Counted from the stretch's first letter, positions 46,398 to 55,348 are shown. The stretch: 64,000 bases of DNA from CAZEER01 sp964586315 (GCA_964586315.1 CAZPHE010000005.1:1-64000); one strand, 5' to 3'. Made by a program: numbers and translations. The notes: generated by a model not told the origin, from the letters alone.

Positions 46398-46413
46398 TGG
46401 CACAAAATTTGCG
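46398..46413 (+). promoter_or_regulatory. Sigma-54-type promoter, prepilin paralogue 4
   Basis: TGGCAC-AAAAT-TTGCG is the best match in the window to TGGCAC-N5-TTGCA. Expected transcription start is near 46424, with a leader of about 28 bases before the ATG at 46452. Confidence 0.87.
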
Positions 46414-46451
46414 TTAATAAATAAAGTAAGAAATTACCAGGGAATAGAAAT

Positions 46452-47183
46452 ATGAAAAATATACTTAAAAGATTAAAAAAAGTGGATGGACAGTCACTAG
46501 CAGAATTTGCAGTGACAACAGCTATGATGGCTACTCTTGCAACAACAGCCGCACCAAAATTTTCAGGTGTTGGTGAAGGTGCAAAAGAGAAAAAAACAAT
46601 GGCTGATATTGATAAAATCATGAAAGCTGCTAATAACTTTTACAATGATCAGGTTACAAAATCTGGACGTGGTAGGTTTCCAGGACAATCTAAATATAAC
46701 CTTCCTGTGCCCGATGCCTCTGAAGACGGTGTTACAGGAGGATATACTTGGGCAAATGGTTCAGATGGTTCAGATGCAACAGGACAACAGTCTGATGCAG
46801 AGACTGAGGTTGATGCTGATTTAGATCCAAAGACGGGTACATTCGCTAGTTATAAAGGATCCGATGCCGTTAACTTTTGCTCTGTTTTTGGCACGAATAA
46901 TCCGGATCTGAAAGAACTCGAAGATGATGTTGATCTAAATCCTGCTGAAGATATCGTTTTGCCTCACTTAGGAGAAGAGAACCATGTATTCGATGAATTC
47001 GTTGGTGCTGAAGAGTTTCTTGAAGCTTTTGGTGGTGATCCAATCAAAAGCCCTTTCCAGGATGGACACTATATCTATACTGTTATTGCTGGTGGCGGTA
47101 CTGGAACATTATCAAAGGCACCGATTTTGTTTGTCGCTGATTTGGAGAGTCCAAGAAGTTTCAATAAAAAACTACAACCATAA
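46452..47183 (+). CDS. Divergent prepilin, paralogue 4 of 4
   Basis: The 243-residue protein has a 13-residue leader cleaved at DG|QSLAEFAVTTAMMATLATTAAPKFS (Glu +5, Pro +22). Family blocks: ADIDKIMKAANNFYNDQVTKSGRGRFPGQSKYN and SPFQDGHYIYTVIAGGGTG, ending ADLESPRSFNKKLQP. The central region (about 80-185) is acidic and differs from the other three. No terminator is visible before the conventional pilin gene 78 bases downstream, so transcription from the sigma-54 promoter may read into it. Confidence 0.84.
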   Translation: MKNILKRLKKVDGQSLAEFAVTTAMMATLATTAAPKFSGVGEGAKEKKTMADIDKIMKAANNFYNDQVTKSGRGRFPGQSKYNLPVPDASEDGVTGGYTWANGSDGSDATGQQSDAETEVDADLDPKTGTFASYKGSDAVNFCSVFGTNNPDLKELEDDVDLNPAEDIVLPHLGEENHVFDEFVGAEEFLEAFGGDPIKSPFQDGHYIYTVIAGGGTGTLSKAPILFVADLESPRSFNKKLQP

Positions 47184-47261
47184 TTAATTAATCTAATGAA
47201 TTTAAAAAACAAGCACACCATAACCACAAACCAAAGGAAAAACAATCTAAAGGAGAAAAAC

Positions 47262-47732
47262 ATGAAGAACACAAATAAAGGATTCACACTAATAGAACTA
47301 ATCATGGTCACTATCATTCTTGGTATTTTGGCTGCAGTTGCGATCCCTCGATACATGACATCAATTGAGAAAGCTGAAGAAGCTGCTGAAGATGCAGTAA
47401 TTAATGCGATCAAAGCAGGTCTTGAGCAATATGCAACAGAAAAGCTACTGGAGAATGGTCGCAGAAGTTGGCCAACTAATCCATGGGACGCTTTAGAAAC
47501 CACACCAGATGGTTATAAAACGGACCCAACTAATGAGGGTGATGCTAGTGAAGATGGTGAATGGACTTATAATACCACCAATGACAATATTACTCATATG
47601 CGCAATAATGGAGATGTTGTCCATTGGGATTATGATCCAGGTACTAATGAAGATAACGAAGATGCAAATGGTGGCGGAAATGATCATGAACCTGGAGAAT
47701 TAGATGATAGAGATGACGGAGCTGGATCCTAA
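47262..47732 (+). CDS. Conventional type IV pilin / major pseudopilin
   Basis: I place the start at 47262 (MKNTNKGFTLIEL), where AGGAG lies six bases upstream; the open frame extends 22 codons further up without support. Cleavage at KG|FTLIELIMVTIILGILAAVAIPRYM gives Phe+1, Glu+5 and Pro+22. The mature protein is about 150 residues with an acidic, Asn/Asp/Gly-rich C-terminus ending DDRDDGAGS. The size and the compact globular domain resemble PilA/GspG-type subunits. A terminator follows at 47761. Confidence 0.9.
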   Translation: MKNTNKGFTLIELIMVTIILGILAAVAIPRYMTSIEKAEEAAEDAVINAIKAGLEQYATEKLLENGRRSWPTNPWDALETTPDGYKTDPTNEGDASEDGEWTYNTTNDNITHMRNNGDVVHWDYDPGTNEDNEDANGGGNDHEPGELDDRDDGAGS

Positions 47733-47760
47733 TCTTAATAATAATAAATAAAAAACACTT

Positions 47761-47791
47761 AAAAGGCTCTGGTGTAAATCAGAGCCTTTTT
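47761..47791 (+). terminator. Rho-independent terminator after the conventional pilin
   Basis: AAAAGGCTCTG pairs with CAGAGCCTTTT across an 8-base loop, followed by T. It lies 28 bases after the pilin stop and 20 bases before the next gene, so it may attenuate rather than fully isolate the minor pilin genes. Confidence 0.9.
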
Positions 47792-47810
47792 AAATTCAAA
47801 TAGAAATATA

Positions 47811-48383
47811 ATGAAAAGATTCTTTGACCATGATGCGTATACGATGACTGAGCTAGTTGTTACAGTTACACTAATAGGCACTCTATTGAGTTTTGCTGTA
47901 CCCAGATATACTAATGTTGCTGATGAGACACAAGGGGAAAGAAATATTGCCAATATGCATGTTATCCGTGAGGCATTTTTTCATTATTTTTACCGGATGC
48001 ATCAGCAAAAAGGTTTAGTAGCTCAATTCCCGCCTCAACCCACCAACGAAATGAATTTGATGGATGATGAATGGTCGAATTCACCGATGAATCCCAGTGT
48101 TTCTCCAGATAAACCCAAAGATTTATTTGCAACAAAAGAGATCCCAAAAAATGCGAATAAAAATCCATTTAAGTACACGACTTGGGAAGAGGCTGAAACA
48201 ATAACAATCACAACAGACCAACCTGTTGATGAAGATGGGGATGGGATCCAAGATGTGGATGAGAATGGCGATCCTATTTTTGAAACCGTTGATGTTACTG
48301 GTGAAGTAGAATATTATATCAAAATTGAAGATATTGATGAGGATAGTCCTTCCTACGGAAAATCCTTTACTTACTCTATATAA
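47811..48383 (+). CDS. Pseudopilin-like protein with Ala at -1
   Basis: The 190-residue protein has the N-terminus MKRFFDHDA|YTMTELVVTVTLIGTLLSFAVPRY, which gives Glu+5 and Pro+22. The residue before the cleavage site is Ala rather than Gly, a tolerated but uncommon variant. The C-terminal half is acidic with DEDGDGIQDVDENGD, a Ca-binding-like Asp loop, followed by VEYYIKIEDIDEDSPSYGKSF. A minor pilin role is likely from its place between the pilin and the GspH-like gene. The start ATG follows a weak ribosome site. Confidence 0.8.
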   Translation: MKRFFDHDAYTMTELVVTVTLIGTLLSFAVPRYTNVADETQGERNIANMHVIREAFFHYFYRMHQQKGLVAQFPPQPTNEMNLMDDEWSNSPMNPSVSPDKPKDLFATKEIPKNANKNPFKYTTWEEAETITITTDQPVDEDGDGIQDVDENGDPIFETVDVTGEVEYYIKIEDIDEDSPSYGKSFTYSI

Positions 48384-48418
48384 AACTGTATTCTTTGGGT
48401 CAAAATGATATTTTGACC

Positions 48419-48919
48419 ATGCAAAAGCTCAAGAAATTCATATTGCAACAATCATCTGAACCAGGATTTACGTTAATTGAATTGATCCTAACTATCCTAT
48501 TAATTGGAATCTTTACTGCTATTGCTATGATCAGAACTCAGACAGGATTAACCAACATCCAAGAGCAGATTGCGATTGATCAGATTACCAGTGATATTGA
48601 TCTAGCACGGTCAATGGCTTTTGCAAAACATGAGACCATCAAAATTGTATTTGACACATCAAATGAAAGCTATACTATATACACTGATGCGAGTGGTACC
48701 TTCACCACAATATCTGATTTTCCAAACAGTGATAATGGAGTAATATCTTTTAATAGTCCAATGCTAAATAGTGTAGATATAGAAGATGTAGATTTTGGTG
48801 ATGTTGTTAATGAGCTAAAATTTTTACCCCTTGGAGAATTATATTCTGGAGGAACAATTAATTTGAACACCAAAGAAATTTCCATAGAGACGGTCTCGGG
48901 TAAGTGGAGCGTTGAATAA
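48419..48919 (+). CDS. GspH/FimT-like minor pseudopilin
   Basis: The ATG at 48419 gives MQKLKKFILQQSSEPG|FTLIELILTILLIGIF; an in-frame TTG lies 24 bases upstream. The mature protein has Glu+5 but lacks Pro+22 (AIAMIRTQ). QIAIDQITSDIDLARSMAFAKHETIKIVFD is the GspH/FimT pattern, which usually forms the fibre tip complex. The stop overlaps the next start (TAATG), indicating coupled translation. Confidence 0.85.
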   Translation: MQKLKKFILQQSSEPGFTLIELILTILLIGIFTAIAMIRTQTGLTNIQEQIAIDQITSDIDLARSMAFAKHETIKIVFDTSNESYTIYTDASGTFTTISDFPNSDNGVISFNSPMLNSVDIEDVDFGDVVNELKFLPLGELYSGGTINLNTKEISIETVSGKWSVE

Positions 48920-49407
48920 TGAAAAATATTCGAGTTAATTCAAAGGGATTTACACTGATCGAGGTCATGATCGTTCTAATTTTATTGAGCCTTGCGTTTA
49001 TGGTATTTCTCTATGCATTAAATACGGGTAAAAGTGTGAGAGTGAATTCTGAATTGAGAACGATTCAGGCGGTACTCTTAAATAATCTTCAAAATCAGAT
49101 CCGTGCCCGAAACTTTGATGATCCTGTCTCAGGTTCTTCTACATTTGGACCTGAAACGGGTGAGAGTTCGATTAATTTGTTTGATGACATCGATGATTTT
49201 GATGATTATACTGTTACATCTATTGCTGATTATCCCGCATTTAGCTATTCTGTTGTAGTACAATATGTCCCTCTAGAAGAGGATGGATTTGATCTCAATA
49301 CAAATGATCCTGAATCTCCAACTAATTACAAAAGCGTCAAGGTCACAGTATCTCACGGAACACTTCCAGACATATTTGATATAATGATTATTAGTTCAGA
49401 GTCATGA
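48919..49407 (+). CDS. PilV/GspI-like minor pseudopilin
   Basis: The 162-residue protein has the leader MKNIRVNSKG|FTLIEVMIVLILLSLAFMVFLYALNTG with Glu+5 and no Pro+22. The position second after GspH-like and the ALNTGK...LRTIQAVLLNNLQNQI helix fit the PilV/GspI group. The C-terminal region is Asp-rich. It is translationally coupled to the preceding gene and followed one base later by the next. Confidence 0.8.
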   Translation: MKNIRVNSKGFTLIEVMIVLILLSLAFMVFLYALNTGKSVRVNSELRTIQAVLLNNLQNQIRARNFDDPVSGSSTFGPETGESSINLFDDIDDFDDYTVTSIADYPAFSYSVVVQYVPLEEDGFDLNTNDPESPTNYKSVKVTVSHGTLPDIFDIMIISSES

Positions 49408-49408
49408 T

Positions 49409-49987
49409 ATGAAACGTTTCGTACATAAAGGATTTACAATGATTGAGATCATTATTGTGATTGTTCTCATTGGGATCATTGGCTCACTTGCAGCCAGCAT
49501 GTTGTTCCAGGGAGCAGATATTTATGTGAGTGAAACAAATAGGCAGAGTTTTGTAAGTGAAGCGCGTTCTTCGTTTTGGAAGGTAATGAGAGAAGCACAG
49601 GGACAGGCATCTGCTGTGGATTTTACTGATTCGGATCAAATGAGCCTTGTTTTAAAAAATGGTAAAGGTGATCCAATAGAATACCTAACTGAATCACCAG
49701 GCGATTTCAAACGGAGATTTAATAATGGGAGTTATTATGAACTCTCTAATTTTTTGTCAGATTCTGAGTCTAATGGTTTTACCTATCTCGATAATACTTA
49801 TAGTTCCATAATTCCTTCACAGAGCAATGGTAAACTTTCCGCAAATGAGGCAGGTAACATTCATCTGATAAAATTAAAACTAGCTTTCTCAAAGAATGAA
49901 GATAATCTGTCTCTCTCTTCTTATGTGTACCCGCACAACTTCAGGTTTGGAAAGAATATGAGTTACCACAATTACTCTAATGATTAA
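49409..49987 (+). CDS. PilW/GspJ-like minor pseudopilin
   Basis: The 192-residue protein starts MKRFVHKG|FTMIEIIIVIVLIGIIGSLAASMLFQGAD (Glu+5). The long N-terminal helix continues through SETNRQSFVSEARSSFWKVMREAQGQ, as in GspJ/PilW proteins. Gene order (GspH, GspI, GspJ, then a PilX/GspK-type protein) is that of minor pseudopilin operons. It overlaps the downstream gene by 8 bases. Confidence 0.82.
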   Translation: MKRFVHKGFTMIEIIIVIVLIGIIGSLAASMLFQGADIYVSETNRQSFVSEARSSFWKVMREAQGQASAVDFTDSDQMSLVLKNGKGDPIEYLTESPGDFKRRFNNGSYYELSNFLSDSESNGFTYLDNTYSSIIPSQSNGKLSANEAGNIHLIKLKLAFSKNEDNLSLSSYVYPHNFRFGKNMSYHNYSND

Positions 49988-51892
49988 TCTATCCAAGAAA
50001 ATAGCCAGTGAATCTGGGATGATCCTTATGGCCTCAACCATGGGAATTTTTATCCTGCTAAGTATTTTTGCTTTTTATTTGGCTCGGTTTTCGGTCTTAG
50101 AGACACGGAGCGGAGCATACCATATTCAAGATATAAAAGCACGAAACATCGCTATGACGGGTGTTGAGCATGGGTGGCAGGTCTATAAATCCACAAAATC
50201 AACAATCAATATAACAAAAGACTTTAATCAAGGGAGTTACACAGTCTCTTTTGATTCAGACAATGATGAAGCGAATACCTCATTGGATCACTCAAAACAG
50301 TATCTGACCATGAAAGTGTCTGGTACGATTGATGATGTTGAACGAAATATCAGGTTTTTACTCTCTTCCATACCCGAAGCATTCTGCTTTTCTTTTTACG
50401 GGAACAATGAGGGTAGCGTTGAATTTTCTACGGCAGGGGCTATTACAGGAGACATGTTTTTTAAGGGTAATATAGATTCTTATGGTGGAACAAATAATGG
50501 AATTACTTATACCAGTACAGGTGATGACGGGACAACAGTCCTTACATTCTATCCAGAATTTCCACAGATAGTAGAGACTTACTATAATGATCTTATAGAT
50601 GATGCACAGGCTTCATCTTACACAAACTACGCATTAAATTTTGATGGGATGGATGATTATATCTCTATTTCTAATTCTAATGATATCAATACCGGAAATG
50701 GTCATACAGCAAAAACAATTGAAGCCTGGTTCAAAGTTGATAATGTAGATTTAACTGAAAAACAAACCATCTATGAGCAGGGAGGCACCGTACGTGGTTT
50801 AAATATCTATATTTATAATGGTTTGTTGTACGTGGGTGGCTGGAATGAGCCAGGCGGAAGTGAAAGTGGATGGAATGGGACTTGGCTGTTTACAGCAGCA
50901 GATGAAATTGAAAGTGACAAATGGCACCATGTTGCACTGACATTAAATGGTGACGATGATATAACAACAGATGCATTGAGAGGATATTTGGATGGCGTAG
51001 AATTTGNNNNNNNNNNNNNNNNNNNNNNCCTGGAGATGTTTGCATTGGGAGGAATGGGTCTACGAAATTTGATAATAGTGGAGATACGAATACACCAAAA
51101 TATTTTTCTGGTGCCATTGATGAAGTGAGGCTATGGAATACAGTAAGAAACCAAGAACAGATTGAACAAAATAAAGATAAAATCCTTAGTGATACGGATC
51201 TTAATGGTCAAGCAACAACAGATCTAATCGCGTATTATGATTTCCAGGAAGATAATGCGGAAGATAAAAAAGGCAACCATAATGGTACCGTACAGAATGA
51301 TCCTGAATGGCAGGCAAACGGACCAATATTATCAGGTATGAGTTCTCCATCATTTATTGACGATCCTATTACTTTAACCGGTGCAGATAATCAAATCTTA
51401 GTAAATGGAAATTTAGAAATATCAAATACAACCGTTACAGGATCTGGTGAGATCGTAGCTACTGGTAGTGTCACTATCATTGGAACTACTATAAATGGGA
51501 ATATTGTTTTTGTCTGTGGTGGAGATCTTACGATAACTAATTCAACATTTAATTCTGGGAATGAATCGACTGATGCTGTAATTATTTATTCCAAGGGCAG
51601 TTCCTCATACACTAGCTCAACTATCCGTGGTTTAATAGTATCAAAAGGCAGTAGTAATAATCAAAGTTTAGATTTGAGTGGGGCAACGGTGCATGGAGCG
51701 ATCTTAAATTATACTCCTACTTTTAATTTGACCGCAAATAGCGAAGTAAATGGTTCTGTTGTTTCATATTATTCAGTTAATCTGGAAGAGAATTGTTCTA
51801 TTACAAGACAGGACATTCCTGAGTTTGCGTTTGCTGGCGTGAATTTAGGTTTGAGTCCTTTTATTGTTCCCGGTTCCTATCTGGAGTATTAA
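49980..51892 (+). CDS. PilX/MshP-like protein with LamG domain, interrupted by assembly gap
   Basis: The N-terminus (MINLSKKIASESGMILMASTMGIFILLSIFAFYLARFS) resembles PilX/GspK/MshP. It is followed by a long domain, then a LamG/concanavalin-type domain (about 217-400: YALNFDGMDDYISIS, TIEAWFKVD, KWHHVALTLNG) and a repetitive Thr/Ser/Asn beta-solenoid-like tail (about 440-600, NGNLEISNTTVTGSGEI and following). The LamG continues after the 22-N gap in another frame (PGDVCIG, FSGAIDEVRLWN), so pieces ending 51128 and starting 51125 are one gene. For the frames to join, the true gap length must be 2 modulo 3. The combination resembles MshP plus MshQ of the MSHA pilus, suggesting an adhesive tip. 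Confidence 0.82.
51007..51028. other. Assembly gap (22 N)
   Basis: Undetermined bases inside the LamG-encoding region. The coding frame before and after shows that the placeholder length is wrong modulo 3. Confidence 0.99.
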
Positions 51893-51958
51893 AAAAATTA
51901 TGTTACTATTTTAGAAAATTAGTTGTTTATCAATACACAGAAAAATATCCATTAAATA

Positions 51959-53968
51959 ATGAAGTCCCGCATTGTCTTAATATTGGTATGTTTGATAATG
52001 TTAAATGGAAAAGAATATACGCCTGATTGGGAATCTCTAAATTCTCGTCCTACTCCTGAGTGGTTTAAGGATGCTAAGTTTGGAATCTTTATCCACTGGG
52101 GTCTATACTCTGTTCCTGCATGGGGTCCTAAGGGGAGTTATGCAGAATGGTATCTGAGTGGTTTAATCAACAAAGACGAAGCGAGGCTCAAATACCATGC
52201 GGAAAACTACGGAAAAGATTTTCCCTATCGTAATTTTATTGATCTTTTTACACCTGTAAATTTTAATCCAGATGAGTGGGCGCAACTGTTTAAGGATGCT
52301 GGAGCCAGGTATGTTGTTCTTACGTCCAAACATCATGATGGATTTTGTCTCTGGCCTAGTACCGAAAGCAAGGGCTATAATTCACTAGATGGTGCCGCAA
52401 AGAGAGACCTTTTGGGTGATTTAAATCAGGCAGTAAAAAAGAAAGGCATAAAATCAGGTTTTTATTACTCTCTTTATGAATGGCAACACCCCGACTATCC
52501 TGATAATGTTGAAAAATATGTGAATGAATATATGTTACCCCAGTTTAAGGATGCTGTCCAGCGCTATAGACCGGATATTATTTTTTCAGATGGTGAATGG
52601 GACAGGGACAGTCAACAGTGGCAGAGTGAAAAATTTCTAGCATGGCTATACAATGATTCTAATGCACCGCAAGATGTTGTAGTGAATGATCGTTGGGGAG
52701 GCGAAACCCGGTTTAAGCATGGGGGATATTTTTCTACAGAGTATGACCCAAATTCAGGTGCCCTTGATGAACAGTTTATTATCCGTGGGTGGGAAGAGTG
52801 CAGGGGGATGGGTAAATCCTTTGGCTATAATCAAAATGAGAGTCTTGAAGATTATAATACATCAGAAGAGTTGATTAAACTTCTTGTGGATATTGTGACC
52901 CGAGGGGGAAACCTCCTTTTAAATATAGGACCAAAGGCTGATGGTACGATTCCAAAAGTTATGGTAGATCGATTGTTAGATATTGGATCCTGGCTGGAAC
53001 ACAATGGGGAGGCAGTCTATGGTACGATGATGAACCGAGTTTCCCAATCAGGTGACATTAAGTTTACACTATCAAAAGACCGTAGAGAGCTATTTGCTTT
53101 TTTAGAAAAAATTCCAGATAAAGAACTAATAATAAAAGATGTGAACGCCACTGCTGATAAAAAGATTTCATTTTTAGGAACGAGTATTGATTTACGCTGG
53201 CAAAATAAAAATGAAGATTTGGTTATTGATATCCCGAAAACTTTGAACAAGACACTTGGTTCTCCACCTGTGTTTGTTTTAAAGATTCCAGTACTGCCAT
53301 ATTTAGATGATCCAGATGTAGATATTATTATCGAAAATGACTTAGCAGAGATCACAGTCAGGTCTGATGATTCACATATTGGATACCTATATGAATTTGG
53401 GGATAAGATAAACAATCAAAAATTATCAATGGAGTATCGTGGACCTTTCACAATTGAGAAAGCTTCAATGCTCAATATAAAGGCAGTTGCAGATGGGTAC
53501 CAGTCCAGCCAGGTTATTTCACTCCCGGTCAATATTTTGACTAAAAACAATGGAATGATTCAAAAGACTTTTCAGGGCCAATGGGAGAACTGTAACCAGA
53601 TGCTTGAAGGGAAACTCAGAAACGAGAAAATAGTGTATAACTTTAAACTTGATCCGATAATGAAAAATGATTTTGGACATTCTTTTATCGGTTATATCAA
53701 GATAGATGAAGAAGGTACCTATAACTTTAGAACTGTATCAGATGATGGATCTAGATTATTAATCAATGGGGTAATAGTTGTTGATAATGATGGTCTACAT
53801 AGTAGAAAAACAGTGTCCGATGAGATTCCTCTAAAAACAGGGAAACATGAATTTGAAGTTCAATATTTTGAGAGAGGAGGACAGGAATCTTTGGATGTAT
53901 TATGGAAAGGCCCAGGCTTTGACTGGAGAAAAATTCCTGCATTTAAATTATTTTATACTCTTAATTAA
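51959..53968 (+). CDS. GH29 alpha-L-fucosidase with C-terminal PA14 domain
   Basis: The 669-residue protein has a signal peptide (about 1-17) and the GH29 catalytic domain: WFKDAKFGIFIHWGLYSVPAW, YVVLTSKHHDGFCLWPS and the nucleophile Asp211 in IIFSDGEW. GGNLLLNIGPKADGTIP closes the barrel. A beta-sandwich follows, and a PA14-like domain (about 525-669: GYIKIDEEGTYNFRTVSDDGSRLLINGVIVVDND) should bind carbohydrate. Predicted periplasmic or surface. It releases alpha-fucose from glycans and opens the second glycan cluster. Confidence 0.94.
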   Translation: MKSRIVLILVCLIMLNGKEYTPDWESLNSRPTPEWFKDAKFGIFIHWGLYSVPAWGPKGSYAEWYLSGLINKDEARLKYHAENYGKDFPYRNFIDLFTPVNFNPDEWAQLFKDAGARYVVLTSKHHDGFCLWPSTESKGYNSLDGAAKRDLLGDLNQAVKKKGIKSGFYYSLYEWQHPDYPDNVEKYVNEYMLPQFKDAVQRYRPDIIFSDGEWDRDSQQWQSEKFLAWLYNDSNAPQDVVVNDRWGGETRFKHGGYFSTEYDPNSGALDEQFIIRGWEECRGMGKSFGYNQNESLEDYNTSEELIKLLVDIVTRGGNLLLNIGPKADGTIPKVMVDRLLDIGSWLEHNGEAVYGTMMNRVSQSGDIKFTLSKDRRELFAFLEKIPDKELIIKDVNATADKKISFLGTSIDLRWQNKNEDLVIDIPKTLNKTLGSPPVFVLKIPVLPYLDDPDVDIIIENDLAEITVRSDDSHIGYLYEFGDKINNQKLSMEYRGPFTIEKASMLNIKAVADGYQSSQVISLPVNILTKNNGMIQKTFQGQWENCNQMLEGKLRNEKIVYNFKLDPIMKNDFGHSFIGYIKIDEEGTYNFRTVSDDGSRLLINGVIVVDNDGLHSRKTVSDEIPLKTGKHEFEVQYFERGGQESLDVLWKGPGFDWRKIPAFKLFYTLN

Positions 53969-53989
53969 TACTATAGTGAGGAGCATAGC

Positions 53990-55348
53990 GTGTCTAAAAA
54001 AATGAACCGTAGAACATTTATTAAAACCACTGCCGCAGCTAGTGGAGCCGCTGCAATTCTTCCAAAAACTCTTTTATCAACATCAATAAAGAAGAGAGTC
54101 AGAGTTGGGTTTATCGGCACAGGCATGAGAGGGCAGTGGATGCTCTGGCTGGCTGCTAAATATCCAGATGTGGAAATCCCTGCCATTTGTGATATTGATG
54201 ATGGGATGGTTAGTGCTGCATTAAAAATTATGAAAGATAATGGGAAGCCAGAGCCAAGGGTCTATAAAAAACATGATGAAGATTTTCTAAATATGCTAGA
54301 GCATGAACACTTGGATGGGGTATATATCGCAACCCCATGGGAGTGGCACCATCCCATGGCTGTCGCAGCTATGAAATCTGGCAAGCATGTTGGGACAGAA
54401 GTTCCTGCGGCTCTCACTGTCAATCAATGTTGGGATCTGGTGAATGTGTCTGAACAGACTGAAAAATTATGCATGATTATGGAAAATGTTTGTTATCGGC
54501 GTGATGTTATGGCAATATTGAATATGGTTCGTCAAAATTTATTTGGCGAATTACTGCACTGTCAGGGTGGCTACCAGCATGACCTGAGGCATGTAAAATT
54601 TAATGATGGTGTTAATCCCTATGGTGGTGGAGTGGAGTTTGGTAAGAAAGGTTATTCTGAAGCAAAGTGGAGAACACAGCATTCCGTAGATCGAAATGGA
54701 GACCTTTATCCGACTCATGGACTGGGGCCTGTGAGTCCTATGCTCAATATTAACAGAGGTAATCGTATGCTACACCTTACGTCTACTGCAACACAGACAC
54801 GAGGGCTACATAATTATATTGTAGAAAAAGGTGGGATAAATCATCCTAATGCAGCAGTTGATTTTAAATGCGGTGATATTGTAACCACTGTGATCAAATG
54901 TGAACAAGGTCAAACAATAATGCTCAGTCATGATACTAATAATCCCCGTCCATATTCTCTAAATTTTAGGGTGCAAGGAACTCAGGGAATTTGGCAGAAA
55001 GATGCCAAATCAATATATATTCAGGGAACAAGTAAAGAAGAACATAGGTGGGACAATGAAGAAGAATATCTTTCCAAATATGACCATCCAATCTGGAAAC
55101 GTTTTGAAAATCAGGCATCAGGGTCAGGTCATGGAGGAATGGATTTTTTTATTCTAAGGGCATTTATTGAATCATTGAAAGGTGCTGAACCTGTTATTGA
55201 TGTCTATGATTCTGTAAGTATGAGTGTCGTTTCTGCTCTTAGTGAAAAATCAATTCGCTTAGGAAGCGCCGCCGTAAAAATTCCAGATTTTACTCGTGGA
55301 AAATGGAAAACAAGTAAACCAATTTTTGGTTTGGATGACTACATTTAA
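53990..55348 (+). CDS. Gfo/Idh/MocA-family protein, GH109-like, with Tat signal
   Basis: The GTG at 53990 is supported by AGGAG six bases upstream. The N-terminus MNRRTFIKTTAAASGAAAILP is a twin-arginine signal, meaning export in folded form. The Rossmann motif VGFIGTGMRG binds NAD(H). GVYIATPWEWHHPMAVAAMKSGKHVGTEVPA, IMENVCYRRDVMAIL and GGYQHDLR match the GH109 alpha-N-acetylgalactosaminidases, which hydrolyse through an NAD-dependent redox cycle. An oxidoreductase acting on another sugar remains possible. The next gene starts directly at its stop. Confidence 0.87.
   Translation: MSKKMNRRTFIKTTAAASGAAAILPKTLLSTSIKKRVRVGFIGTGMRGQWMLWLAAKYPDVEIPAICDIDDGMVSAALKIMKDNGKPEPRVYKKHDEDFLNMLEHEHLDGVYIATPWEWHHPMAVAAMKSGKHVGTEVPAALTVNQCWDLVNVSEQTEKLCMIMENVCYRRDVMAILNMVRQNLFGELLHCQGGYQHDLRHVKFNDGVNPYGGGVEFGKKGYSEAKWRTQHSVDRNGDLYPTHGLGPVSPMLNINRGNRMLHLTSTATQTRGLHNYIVEKGGINHPNAAVDFKCGDIVTTVIKCEQGQTIMLSHDTNNPRPYSLNFRVQGTQGIWQKDAKSIYIQGTSKEEHRWDNEEEYLSKYDHPIWKRFENQASGSGHGGMDFFILRAFIESLKGAEPVIDVYDSVSMSVVSALSEKSIRLGSAAVKIPDFTRGKWKTSKPIFGLDDYI

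Noticed and set aside
46220..46417. 65-codon frame between prepilin paralogues 3 and 4
   Set aside because: It covers the regulatory region (TGTTACA sites, sigma-54 promoter), has no ribosome site and no homology to neighbours.
51125..51892. Separate gene starting at 51125
   Set aside because: The methionine is internal; codons upstream of it continue the LamG domain back to the N gap.
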